Origin: Bacillota bacterium
Lineage (GTDB): Bacteria > Bacillota > Clostridia > Peptostreptococcales > Anaerovoracaceae
Length of the DNA: 64,000 nucleotides
NCBI GenBank assembly: GCA_017440275.1
Contig: JAFSHN010000050.1
Span: forward strand, 32,325-96,324
Reading direction: 5' to 3'
Positions 26,389 to 34,309 of this stretch are shown piece after piece (within the stretch, counting starts at the first letter, position 1; each line of letters begins with the position of its first letter). A program made the position numbers and the translations under genes. The notes under the pieces were generated by a model. It was not told the DNA's origin. It was given only the letters and a program-made list of their open reading frames with translations, and searched no databases.

Positions 26389-27237
26389 TTATACTCCGCT
26401 GTATGCTGAGAATCCACCGTCTACAGGAATTACGATACCTGTAACGAAGGAAGCTGCCTTTTCATCAACCAGGAAAAGCAGTGCTCCAAGCAGTTCTTCC
26501 GGTGTGCCGAAGCGACCCATCGGCGTTGCTGCCAGAATCTTTCCTGTTCTTGCAGTTGGTGTTCCATCTTCGTTCCAAAGGAGCTTCTTGTTCTGTTCAG
26601 TTGAGAAGAATCCCGGAGCAATTGCGTTTACTCTGATGCCCACCTTGCTGAAATGAACTGCAAGCCACTGTGTAAAATTGGAAATAGCCGCTTTTGCACC
26701 TGAATATGCAGGAATCTTCGTCAGCGGTGTATATGCGTTCATTGAGCTTACGTTGAGGATTGTACAGCCTTCGCGGCCGATCATATCCTTAGCAAAAGCC
26801 TGAGTAGGAATGAGAGTGCCTGAGAAATTCAGGTTGAAAACATATTCCACATCTTCGCTGGACATATCGAAGAAAGTTTTTGTTTCTTCATCCAGGTCTC
26901 CCATCTCAAAATATTCTTTATCTGTAGTTGCTCTAGGATTGTTACCGCCTGCTCCGTTGATTAAGATATCGCAAGGACCCAGCTTTGCCAGAACTTCTTC
27001 GTGAGCAGTCTTTACGCTTTCTGCGTTAGTAACGTCTACGGAAACTGCGATTGCTTCGCCACCCATAGCCTTGATTTCTTCAGCTACTGCTTCAGCCTTG
27101 GAAAGGGTTCTTCCAAGTATAGCAACCTTTGCTCCGCACAGTGCCATAGCCTTTGCAAACTCGCTGCAAAGAACTCCCGCGCCGCCTGTAACAACAGCAA
27201 CTTTGCCTTCCAGATTTGGTTTATAACATAAATTCAT
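26389..27237 (-). CDS. uxuB: SDR-type D-mannonate oxidoreductase (fructuronate reductase)
   Basis: This 282-aa short-chain dehydrogenase has the cofactor motif VVTGGAGVLC, the NGAGGN loop, catalytic Ser-Tyr-Lys in NVSSMNAYTP / PAYSGAKA, and the ending PMGRFGTPEEL...VDGGFSAYSG. That ending is characteristic of the Bacillus-type UxuB enzymes that reduce D-fructuronate to D-mannonate with NAD(P)H. ATG 27235-27237 is chosen because GGAGG lies just upstream; the frame is open further. It follows uxaC chemistry directly. The gene name is by family resemblance. Confidence 0.92.
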   Translation of the reverse strand: MNLCYKPNLEGKVAVVTGGAGVLCSEFAKAMALCGAKVAILGRTLSKAEAVAEEIKAMGGEAIAVSVDVTNAESVKTAHEEVLAKLGPCDILINGAGGNNPRATTDKEYFEMGDLDEETKTFFDMSSEDVEYVFNLNFSGTLIPTQAFAKDMIGREGCTILNVSSMNAYTPLTKIPAYSGAKAAISNFTQWLAVHFSKVGIRVNAIAPGFFSTEQNKKLLWNEDGTPTARTGKILAATPMGRFGTPEELLGALLFLVDEKAASFVTGIVIPVDGGFSAYSGV

Positions 27238-27250
27238 AATAGACCTCCGG

Positions 27251-27282
27251 CATATGCTTGAGCGATTTGGCAAAAGCATATG
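27251..27282. repeat. 9-bp inverted repeat ahead of the uxuB-like gene
   Basis: CATATGCTT (27251-27259) and AAGCATATG (27274-27282) are perfect inverted repeats 14 nt apart. They lie in the only sizeable gap (68 bp) of the hexuronate operon, just upstream of the ribosome site. This could be an operator or a transcript-stabilising hairpin. Confidence 0.5.
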
Positions 27283-27305
27283 AAGTTATTAACATCGTAA
27301 AATAA

Positions 27306-28139
27306 TTAATCAAATATAAAATGTGTCAAGCCAACAGCAACACCATCTTGGTCACATGATGTAGTTACCCAGTCTGCTGCAGCCTTGACCTGCGCGCAGG
27401 CATTTTCCATAGCGATTCCCACACCTGCTGCCTCAATCATAGTCAGATCGTTAAGGCCATCCCCGAAAGAGTATGTATTTTCGCGGGGAACACCCAGATA
27501 ATCGGCAAGAGCCATAAGCGCCTCACCTTTGTTGGCGTAGCACTGATTGATTTCTACGTTCTGAATGTGGGAACTTGAAACCGCGATATTAGGAAAACGC
27601 TTCGGGAGTTCATCAAGAAGCTCAAGTCTCAAGATAGGTTCTTTGGTGAAAAACTGAATTTTCTGCACGTCCTGTCCCCGTTCTATGATGAACGCTTTCA
27701 ATTCAGTAACAGGCCTTCTCAGTTCGTGGAACATCTTGCGGTAGTGAGCATCGTCTATAGTTTCATCAATTTTTTCTTTGAGGGCTTCTGTCATCCATCC
27801 TGCGTTATCCATATAGCAGTCATAAATAACAGGCATGGTATCTAACCATGCCATGATATCCACCGCCTGTGCCCATGGAATTTCGGCTCTGTACAGATTA
27901 TGGTCATTCACAAGGTCAGCTACGGCCGCACCGTTGATGGTGATGGCATAGTTGATGAAGGAAAGACTGCGGATGCTTTCAGGCATACCGCCATAGAAGC
28001 GGCCCGTAGTCGGTACCACTTCGTAACCCATTTGTGCCGCGCGCTCCAGCGCCTTTAAATTAACTTCACTTAATTCTTTGGAAGAATTGAGTAAAGTTCC
28101 GTCCAGATCCAGGGCGATGATTCCTTTTATTTTATGCAT
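27306..28139 (-). CDS. Cof-type HAD phosphatase
   Basis: This 277-aa haloacid dehalogenase-like protein has motif I ALDLDGTLLNSS, motif II TTGRF, and motifs III/IV NKGEAL...SFGDGLNDLTMI. The C2B cap typical of Cof proteins is in the middle. It removes phosphate from sugar phosphates or similar small molecules. The ATG at 28137-28139 overlaps the end of gnd by 8 bp, indicating translational coupling. Within a sugar-acid operon it may relieve accumulation of a phosphorylated intermediate, but the substrate is not evident from sequence. Confidence 0.9.
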   Translation of the reverse strand: MHKIKGIIALDLDGTLLNSSKELSEVNLKALERAAQMGYEVVPTTGRFYGGMPESIRSLSFINYAITINGAAVADLVNDHNLYRAEIPWAQAVDIMAWLDTMPVIYDCYMDNAGWMTEALKEKIDETIDDAHYRKMFHELRRPVTELKAFIIERGQDVQKIQFFTKEPILRLELLDELPKRFPNIAVSSSHIQNVEINQCYANKGEALMALADYLGVPRENTYSFGDGLNDLTMIEAAGVGIAMENACAQVKAAADWVTTSCDQDGVAVGLTHFIFD

Positions 28140-29583
28140 TGTACTGTCCTGCAGAAGTATTGCCGCCGTGGCCTGTCCAGTTAGTGTGGAAGAACTTGCC
28201 TCTTGGCTGGTCGATACGTTCATAAGTGTGAGCACCGAAGTAGTCACGCTGAGCCTGCAGCAGGTTAGCAGGCAGAGTTTCTGTAGTATATCCGTCAAAA
28301 TAGCTCAGTGCAGAAGAGAATGCCGGCATTGGAATTCCTGCCTTTACTGCGTAAGCAACAACTTCTCTCCATGCAGGAACTAATGATTTGATTGTTTCTG
28401 CAAAGTAATCATCAAGGAGCAGATTTTCCAGTTCAGGATTCTTGTCATAAGCTTCCTTAATCTTACCCAGGAATACGCTGCGGATGATGCAGCCGCCTCT
28501 CCACATAAGAGCGATTCCGCCGTAGTTAAGGTTCCAGCCGTTAGTTTCAGCAGCAGTTCTCATAAGAGTATAGCCCTGTGCATAGGAAATAATCTTACTT
28601 GCGTAAAGAGCCTTTCTGATAGCTTCAATGAAAGCAGCCTTGTCGCCTTCAAATGCAGGGATTTCCTTAGTGAAAACCTTGGAAGCAGTCACTCTCTGGC
28701 TCTTCATTGCGGATAAGCATCTTGCAAATACTGCTTCTCCGATGAGTGTCAAAGGAACACCTTCATCCAGAGCTGAGATTGCAGTCCACTTACCTGTACC
28801 CTTCTGGCCTGCAGTATCTAAAATATAGTTTACAGTTGTTTCACCGTTTTCATCCTTGTAACCTAAAATGTCACGAGTGATTTCGATAAGGTAACTGTCT
28901 AATTCTGTTTCGTTCCATGCAGCGAATACTTCGTGCATTTCTTCAGGAGACATTCCAAGACCATCCTTCATCAGCTGGTAAGCTTCGCAGATGAGCTGCA
29001 TGTCACCGTATTCAATTCCGTTGTGAACCATCTTTACGAAGTGGCCGGCACCGTTTTCGCCAACCCAGTCACAGCAAGCCTGTCCGTCTTCAACCTTTGC
29101 ACAGATTGCCTGGAAGATAGGTTTTACATGCGGCCAAGCTTCTACTGAACCGCCGGGCATCATGGAAGGGCCGTTTAAAGCACCTTCTTCACCGCCGGAA
29201 ACGCCGCAGCCAACATACAGTAAGCCCTTGCTTTCTACGTAAGCAGTTCTTCTGATTGTGTCAGGGAAGTGGCTGTTGCCGCCGTCAATTAAGATGTCGC
29301 CTTCTTCAAGATGTGGCAATAACTGTTCGATAAGATCGTCAACTGCCTGTCCTGCCTTAACCATCATCATGATTTTACGAGGCTTTTCCAGGTTTGCAGC
29401 CAATTCTTCAAGAGAATAAGTGCCGATGATATTCTTACCGGCAGCTCTGCCTTCAACAAAGTTCTTAACCTTGTCTGAAGTACGGTTGTAAACTGCAACT
29501 GTGAATCCTTTGGATTCCATATTCATAACCAGGTTCTCACCCATTACGGCAAGACCTACGAGTCCGATATTTGCTTTATTCAT
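28132..29583 (-). CDS. gnd: 6-phosphogluconate dehydrogenase, decarboxylating
   Basis: This 483-aa, full-length long-form enzyme oxidises and decarboxylates 6-phosphogluconate to ribulose 5-phosphate with NADP+. The N-terminal Rossmann motif GLVGLAVMGENLVMNM is followed by NRTSDKV. Active-site stretches CGVSGGEEGA, KMVHNGIEYGDMQ and the C-terminal FHTNWTGHGG are present. Its place inside a hexuronate operon, next to a sugar kinase, is unusual. It points to a route that delivers gluconate rather than 2-keto-3-deoxygluconate. An 18-bp gap separates it from the kinase gene. Confidence 0.97.
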   Translation of the reverse strand: MNKANIGLVGLAVMGENLVMNMESKGFTVAVYNRTSDKVKNFVEGRAAGKNIIGTYSLEELAANLEKPRKIMMMVKAGQAVDDLIEQLLPHLEEGDILIDGGNSHFPDTIRRTAYVESKGLLYVGCGVSGGEEGALNGPSMMPGGSVEAWPHVKPIFQAICAKVEDGQACCDWVGENGAGHFVKMVHNGIEYGDMQLICEAYQLMKDGLGMSPEEMHEVFAAWNETELDSYLIEITRDILGYKDENGETTVNYILDTAGQKGTGKWTAISALDEGVPLTLIGEAVFARCLSAMKSQRVTASKVFTKEIPAFEGDKAAFIEAIRKALYASKIISYAQGYTLMRTAAETNGWNLNYGGIALMWRGGCIIRSVFLGKIKEAYDKNPELENLLLDDYFAETIKSLVPAWREVVAYAVKAGIPMPAFSSALSYFDGYTTETLPANLLQAQRDYFGAHTYERIDQPRGKFFHTNWTGHGGNTSAGQYNA

Positions 29584-29601
29584 AATTAATTCCTCCGGAA
29601 A

Positions 29602-30681
29602 TTATCTCTGTACGCGAGCGGTGCCTGCGTAAATGTCCCAAACCTGTTTTTCGTCTGCAGGTTCAGCATAGTCGTTTAAGCTGCTTGCTGCAAGAACGCC
29701 GCTTGCCCATCCGAACTGCAGGCACTTAGCAGGTTCCCAGCCCTGAGTTAAGCCGTAAAGCAGACCGCCTGTGAATCCGTCACCGCCGCCGATTCTGTCC
29801 ATTACAGGAATTGGACGAGGTTCTTCTACACACCAAGTATCGTCTGCCAGCAGGATTCCGCCCCACAGGTGTTCGTTTGCACTGATTACCTGACGGAGGG
29901 TTGTACCGAATACCTTAGCATTGGAGTACTTTTCCTTAACCTGAGTAATCATTTCCTTGAAGCTTTCAATCTTGGACTTTAAGTCCTTGCCGCCTGCTTC
30001 AGGACCCTTGAATCCCAGACAAAGCTGGAAGTCTTCTTCGTTGCCAACCAGTACGTCAGCTACAGATGCGATTTCGTGGAACGCAGCTCTCAGTTCTTCT
30101 TCTCTGCCCTTCCAGAAAGTAGCTCTGTGATTTAAGTCAAAGCTTACTAAAGTTCCGTGAGCCTTTGCAGCTTTTGCAACATCCAGACAGAACTTAGTTG
30201 TTTCTTCACTCATTGCTGCAATAAGTCCGGAGATGTGAAGAATACCAACGCCTTCTTCTCCGAAAATTCTTTCAATATCAAATTCTTCAATGGAAAGAGT
30301 TCTTCCTACTTCTCCTGCACGGTCATTCCAAACTCTTGGCGCTCTCAGACCGAAACCGGAGTCAGCGATATTGAACTGATGACGGTAGCCCCATGGGCCG
30401 CCCTGTTCTGCATCTACGCCTTCGTAACGGATGTTACGGGAACGCAGTTCACTCTTGATAAAATCTGCAATTGGGCTTCCTTTAACGAACTTTGTCAATA
30501 CGAGACATTCGTGTCCTAAAGAAGCCGCAACATTTAATACGTTGCTTTCAGCGCTTGTGCACTGCATGATAAAACGATTGCTGTTATGTACAGCCATTCT
30601 GTTTTCAGGTGTGATACGCACGCCGATAGAAGTTGGGCATGCAATTGCATAACGATAGTTGCTGCGGAGATTCAGTTCCAT
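29602..30681 (-). CDS. PfkB-family sugar kinase (gluconate or KDG kinase)
   Basis: This 359-aa ribokinase-fold protein has the C-terminal signature DRIGGGDGFTGGLLYG (anion hole and catalytic Asp) and an N-terminal half resembling 2-keto-3-deoxygluconate kinases (YRHQFNIADSGFGLRAP, VWNDRAGEVGRTL). The start is ATG 30679-30681 after AAGGAA. It is first gene of the hexuronate operon. Sequence resemblance alone suggests KDG kinase, but the operon lacks mannonate dehydratase and has gnd next to it. A gluconokinase of PfkB type giving 6-phosphogluconate fits the context better. It is divergent from the AraC regulator gene. Confidence 0.88.
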   Translation of the reverse strand: MELNLRSNYRYAIACPTSIGVRITPENRMAVHNSNRFIMQCTSAESNVLNVAASLGHECLVLTKFVKGSPIADFIKSELRSRNIRYEGVDAEQGGPWGYRHQFNIADSGFGLRAPRVWNDRAGEVGRTLSIEEFDIERIFGEEGVGILHISGLIAAMSEETTKFCLDVAKAAKAHGTLVSFDLNHRATFWKGREEELRAAFHEIASVADVLVGNEEDFQLCLGFKGPEAGGKDLKSKIESFKEMITQVKEKYSNAKVFGTTLRQVISANEHLWGGILLADDTWCVEEPRPIPVMDRIGGGDGFTGGLLYGLTQGWEPAKCLQFGWASGVLAASSLNDYAEPADEKQVWDIYAGTARVQR

Positions 30682-30799
30682 TGTAATAATTCCTTTCTGT
30701 ATACGAAAAATTATTGTCATCTAATTTATTAACATATTTCGACACTTTATTTTACAACATAATCTATTTCAATTCCATTGCATTTTATGCCAAAGAATA

Positions 30800-30828
30800 T
30801 TGCAAAAAGGCGCATATAGTTATATACT
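30800..30828 (+). promoter_or_regulatory. Sigma-A promoter of the AraC regulator gene
   Basis: -35 TTGCAA (30800-30805), 17-bp spacer, -10 TATACT (30823-30828), 27 bp before the ATG. The 174-bp divergent region it lies in must also hold the leftward hexuronate operon promoter, which I could not assign clearly. Confidence 0.6.
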
Positions 30829-30855
30829 TTAGAAAAAGGAGAGGAGGATTTGCAA

Positions 30856-31662
30856 ATGCCGCATATTTTTTCACATAAGGGCACAAAAATATACAGTCAC
30901 CACAGTGTGGATTCCTATCCTGATGCCAATGTTTTCAATATGCACGCCCACGACTGGCTTGAAATATTGTATTGCATTTCCGGCAAAGGAAACTACATTG
31001 TAGAAGACAGTATTTACTCCCTGGAGCCGGGAGATATCTTCATTATCCGTCCCGGCGAAATGCACAAATTGCAAATTGATTCATCGAGTGCCTACGAAAG
31101 AATTGTCATCCGTTTTTCGCCTGATTTATTTGATGATTACAGTGCAAAAGATGCACTCTTAAAAATTTTTTACGACAGACGTAAAGGTCAGCACAATCGT
31201 CATCGGATTGACGATTTAAATATTGTGAAGACGGCATTTTCAAACTACGAGTTTAAGAATATTTATAATATAGAATTAAATCTGCTAGGGCGCCTCATAC
31301 TGATTTTGACCGCTTTGGAAGGGATATATACCTCCTCTGAGGAGTCTGTTTCTTCAAACATTCAAAGTAAACTGCTCTCTTATGTTGACGAGCATCTTTT
31401 CGATAATATTTCCGTCGGTGATATAGCAGAAGCCTTCGGCAAAAGCCGTTCTCAAATCAACAGAATTTTCAGCCGTATGACAGGAAAAAGTCTTTGGGAT
31501 TACGTTATTACCAAAAGACTTATGGCAGCCCGCACAATGATACAAAGCGGAGAGTCAGCTCACGAAGCCTGCAACGACTGCGGTTTTTCAGACTACTCGG
31601 CCTTTTACAGAGCATATAAGGCAAGATTCGGCAACTCTCCTCGTGACGATGCACCAAAGTAA
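30856..31662 (+). CDS. AraC-family transcriptional regulator
   Basis: This 268-aa protein has an N-terminal cupin sensor domain (HAHDWLEILYCISGKG, LEPGDIFIIRPGEMH) and a C-terminal double helix-turn-helix (VGDIAEAFGKSRSQINRIF, and HEACNDCGFSDYSAFYRAYK). It likely binds a sugar acid and controls the divergent hexuronate operon. ATG 30856 is preferred over a TTG six bases earlier, because GGAGG then has normal spacing. Downstream genes for plsC and ABC-F run in the same direction but are probably functionally unrelated. Confidence 0.92.
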   Translation: MPHIFSHKGTKIYSHHSVDSYPDANVFNMHAHDWLEILYCISGKGNYIVEDSIYSLEPGDIFIIRPGEMHKLQIDSSSAYERIVIRFSPDLFDDYSAKDALLKIFYDRRKGQHNRHRIDDLNIVKTAFSNYEFKNIYNIELNLLGRLILILTALEGIYTSSEESVSSNIQSKLLSYVDEHLFDNISVGDIAEAFGKSRSQINRIFSRMTGKSLWDYVITKRLMAARTMIQSGESAHEACNDCGFSDYSAFYRAYKARFGNSPRDDAPK

Positions 31663-31719
31663 TCGAATTGCCACAAACAAAAAAATTTGGTATTATAGAT
31701 TATTATGGAGGTATTTCCT

Positions 31720-32436
31720 ATGAATAGAATTGTATTAATGGTAATGAAAAATATTGTAAAAGTGCCGGGTATGTATGCCAAACTCTGTCACTACGCAAAA
31801 CATAATGATGAGTATTCCGAAGCCGAAAAATACGCTCACATCAGACACATTCTCACTTTGGGCGTAAAATCAGGCAATATTGATATGCAGATTTTCGGAG
31901 AAGAAAACGTTCCTAAAGAAGGAGGACTTCTTCTCTATAGCAATCACCAGGGGCTTTTCGATGTGGTTGCAGCAGTTGTGGCATGCGAAACTCCTATTTC
32001 CGCAGTTTACAAAAAAGAAATTGAAGGGGTTCCTTTCATCAAACAAATCGCCACTTGTCTAAAGGGACTGGCTATGGACAGAAAGAATCCACGTCAATCT
32101 CTTGAAGTCATTCAGACAGTGACAAAAGAAGTTATGGCCGGCCGTAGATATATTATCTTCCCTGAAGGTACAAGAAGTAAGCTGGGTAATAAGATGATCG
32201 ACTTCCACGCAGGAAGCTTCCGCTGCGCGGTTAAAGCAAAATGTCCAATCCAGCCAATTGCAATGGTTGATACATATAAAGTATTTGACCAGAAAAACAG
32301 CAAAACTGTCAGCTGCCAGCTTCATTTCCTGCCTGTCATCAAGCCGGAAGAATTCGAAGGCATGAAGGCCGGTGAAGTTGCCGAAATGGTCAAAGCAAGA
32401 ATTCAGGAAACTTTAGATAAGTACGCGGAGGTTTAA
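31720..32436 (+). CDS. plsC: 1-acyl-sn-glycerol-3-phosphate acyltransferase (PlsC)
   Basis: This 238-aa enzyme acylates lysophosphatidic acid to phosphatidic acid at the membrane. Motif I (H-x4-D) reads NHQGLFDV at about residue 75, motif III FPEGTRS at about 146, and motif IV is near PIQPIAMV. ATG 31720 is chosen with GGAGG 8 nt upstream; the frame is open five codons earlier. It is followed 3 bp later by the ABC-F gene, so both share a transcript. Confidence 0.93.
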   Translation: MNRIVLMVMKNIVKVPGMYAKLCHYAKHNDEYSEAEKYAHIRHILTLGVKSGNIDMQIFGEENVPKEGGLLLYSNHQGLFDVVAAVVACETPISAVYKKEIEGVPFIKQIATCLKGLAMDRKNPRQSLEVIQTVTKEVMAGRRYIIFPEGTRSKLGNKMIDFHAGSFRCAVKAKCPIQPIAMVDTYKVFDQKNSKTVSCQLHFLPVIKPEEFEGMKAGEVAEMVKARIQETLDKYAEV

Positions 32437-32439
32437 CTT

Positions 32440-34239
32440 TTGATTTTACTCAATGCAACCGATATTTCAAAATCATATACAGCCACTCCGCTCCTTTCAA
32501 ACCTGTCCTACGCCATCAACGAGGGCGATAAGATAGGTTTGATCGGTGTCAACGGCACAGGCAAATCCACCCTGCTCAGAATCACTGCAGGAACGGAAGA
32601 TGCAGACAGCGGCAGAATAGTATTGACCGGCGGTGTCCGCATAGGTTATCTGCCTCAATCGCCTGACTACAATCCTGAGGCCACAGTACTTGAGCAAGCC
32701 ACAAGTTACCTATGGCCGGAAGTCCTTGCCGAGGGGGATTTCAGATGCAAATCTATGCTGTATCAGCTTGGAATCAACGACCTTGAAGCAAAGATGGGTA
32801 ATTTATCCGGCGGTGAACGCAAACGCGTTGCAATGGCAGGAATTCTGACTAATCCTTGTGACATACTGATTCTCGACGAACCAACTAACCACATAGACAG
32901 TGAGACTGTAGTATGGCTTGAAGAATTCCTAGCAAAGTTCCGCGGTGCCATCTTTATGGTAACCCACGACAGATATTTTCTCGACCGTGTTACCAATGTA
33001 ATATTGGAACTGACTGACGGCAAACTCTATCGTCACGAAGGAAACTATCAGTATTATCTTGAAAGCAAAGCTGCCCGCGAAGAAATGGCAATTGCTGCAG
33101 AGCGCAAACGCCGCACCCTTTACAGACGTGAACTGGAATGGATGAGACGCGGTGCACAAGCGAGAACAACCAAGGCTAAGGCAAGAATAGATCGTTTTCA
33201 TGAACTAGAACAAGGAAAGCTTGTTATCGACGAGTCCACCATAGAGATGTCCTCTGTAGCTTCCCGCCTTGGCAAAAAGGTAATAGATCTCAAAAATGTA
33301 AGCAAGGCCTATGATGACAAAACCCTCATCAAGGACTTCACATACACAGTACTTCGAAATGACCGCCTTGGGATTCTTGGAGAAAACGGCAGCGGCAAAT
33401 CCACAATGCTCAAAATGCTTTGCGGTGAACTGAAGCCGGACAGTGGCACAGTGGAGATAGGTGAAACTGTTAAAATCGGTTATTTCTCACAGGAAAATGA
33501 ACATATGGACAAATCTCGCCGCCTCATCGAATATGTCTGCGACATTGCCTACAATGTTAAAACCAATGACGGCTATATCAGTGCATCACAGATGCTGGAA
33601 AGATTCCTGTTCCCACCTCATATGCATTCTATTCCTGTGGGCAGGCTTTCAGGCGGAGAGCAGCGCCGACTTTATCTGCTGGGAATCCTCATGAGCGCAC
33701 CGAATGTGCTCCTTTTAGACGAACCGACCAATGACCTTGACATAGACACTCTATGCATTCTTGAAAACTATCTGGACACATTTGCAGGAGCAGTCATTGC
33801 CGTATCACACGACAGACATTTTATCGACCGAATTGCGAAACATTGCTTCGTATACGAAGGTGACGGCCGTATAGGTCATTACTTCGGCGGCTATACCGAC
33901 TGGGCAGAAACTCGCAAGGCGTTAGACGAGGAAAAAGCCGCAAAAACAGAAACGCCGAAAGTTTCTCAGGACACTCGCGGGGAAAAGCAAAAGAAACTGA
34001 AATTCTCTTTCAAAGAACAAAGGGAATTCGAAACAATCGACGATGACATCGCCTCTCTCGAAAATGAGATTGCCGGTGTCGATGAAGAAATCAATTCCGC
34101 CGGAAGCGATTTCAGTAAACTGCAGAAGCTCACTGCAAGGCGCGATGAACTCCAGACAGCACTGGACGAAAAAATGGAACGATGGGTTTATCTCAACGAC
34201 CTGGCCGAACAAATTGAAGCACAGAAGAACAATAAATAG
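32440..34239 (+). CDS. ABC-F family ATPase (Uup/EttA-like), TTG start
   Basis: This 599-aa protein has two ABC domains without membrane segments: Walker A GVNGTGKST and GENGSGKST, signatures LSGGERKR and LSGGEQRR, and Walker B LILDEPTNHID and LLLDEPTNDLD. A Lys/Arg-rich linker lies between the cassettes and a coiled-coil tail follows residue 520, as in the Uup branch. ABC-F proteins act on ribosomes, and some protect against antibiotics. The start is TTG 32440, set by GGAGG eight bases upstream within the end of plsC. A housekeeping translation role is more likely than resistance. Confidence 0.93.
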   Translation: MILLNATDISKSYTATPLLSNLSYAINEGDKIGLIGVNGTGKSTLLRITAGTEDADSGRIVLTGGVRIGYLPQSPDYNPEATVLEQATSYLWPEVLAEGDFRCKSMLYQLGINDLEAKMGNLSGGERKRVAMAGILTNPCDILILDEPTNHIDSETVVWLEEFLAKFRGAIFMVTHDRYFLDRVTNVILELTDGKLYRHEGNYQYYLESKAAREEMAIAAERKRRTLYRRELEWMRRGAQARTTKAKARIDRFHELEQGKLVIDESTIEMSSVASRLGKKVIDLKNVSKAYDDKTLIKDFTYTVLRNDRLGILGENGSGKSTMLKMLCGELKPDSGTVEIGETVKIGYFSQENEHMDKSRRLIEYVCDIAYNVKTNDGYISASQMLERFLFPPHMHSIPVGRLSGGEQRRLYLLGILMSAPNVLLLDEPTNDLDIDTLCILENYLDTFAGAVIAVSHDRHFIDRIAKHCFVYEGDGRIGHYFGGYTDWAETRKALDEEKAAKTETPKVSQDTRGEKQKKLKFSFKEQREFETIDDDIASLENEIAGVDEEINSAGSDFSKLQKLTARRDELQTALDEKMERWVYLNDLAEQIEAQKNNK

Positions 34240-34241
34240 CA

Positions 34242-34276
34242 AATAGCCCCTCCTGAATTAACAGGAGAGGCTATTT
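34242..34276. terminator. Bidirectional terminator between ABC-F and sigma factor genes
   Basis: A 14-bp stem with one mismatch (arms beginning AATAGCCCCTCCTG) around a 6-nt loop. It is followed by a TTTTATTT tract on the plus strand and is also suitable for the leftward sigma gene. Confidence 0.85.
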
Positions 34277-34309
34277 TATTTGGAGAAGTGAATATAACAA
34301 CAAACAATT

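Noticed and set aside
25685-26656. Long plus-strand open frame of 323 codons
   Set aside because: It lies antisense to the LarA-like and uxuB genes, has no ribosome site and its translation is rich in Cys, His and Phe with no domain. It is a shadow of the real genes.
29602-30681. Firm call as KDG kinase
   Set aside because: The sequence resembles KDG kinases, but the operon lacks the enzymes that make KDG and includes gnd. The substrate was therefore left open.
32440-34239. Antibiotic-resistance ABC-F
   Set aside because: The long coiled-coil C-terminus and context with plsC fit the Uup-type housekeeping branch; nothing in the sequence points to a resistance subtype.
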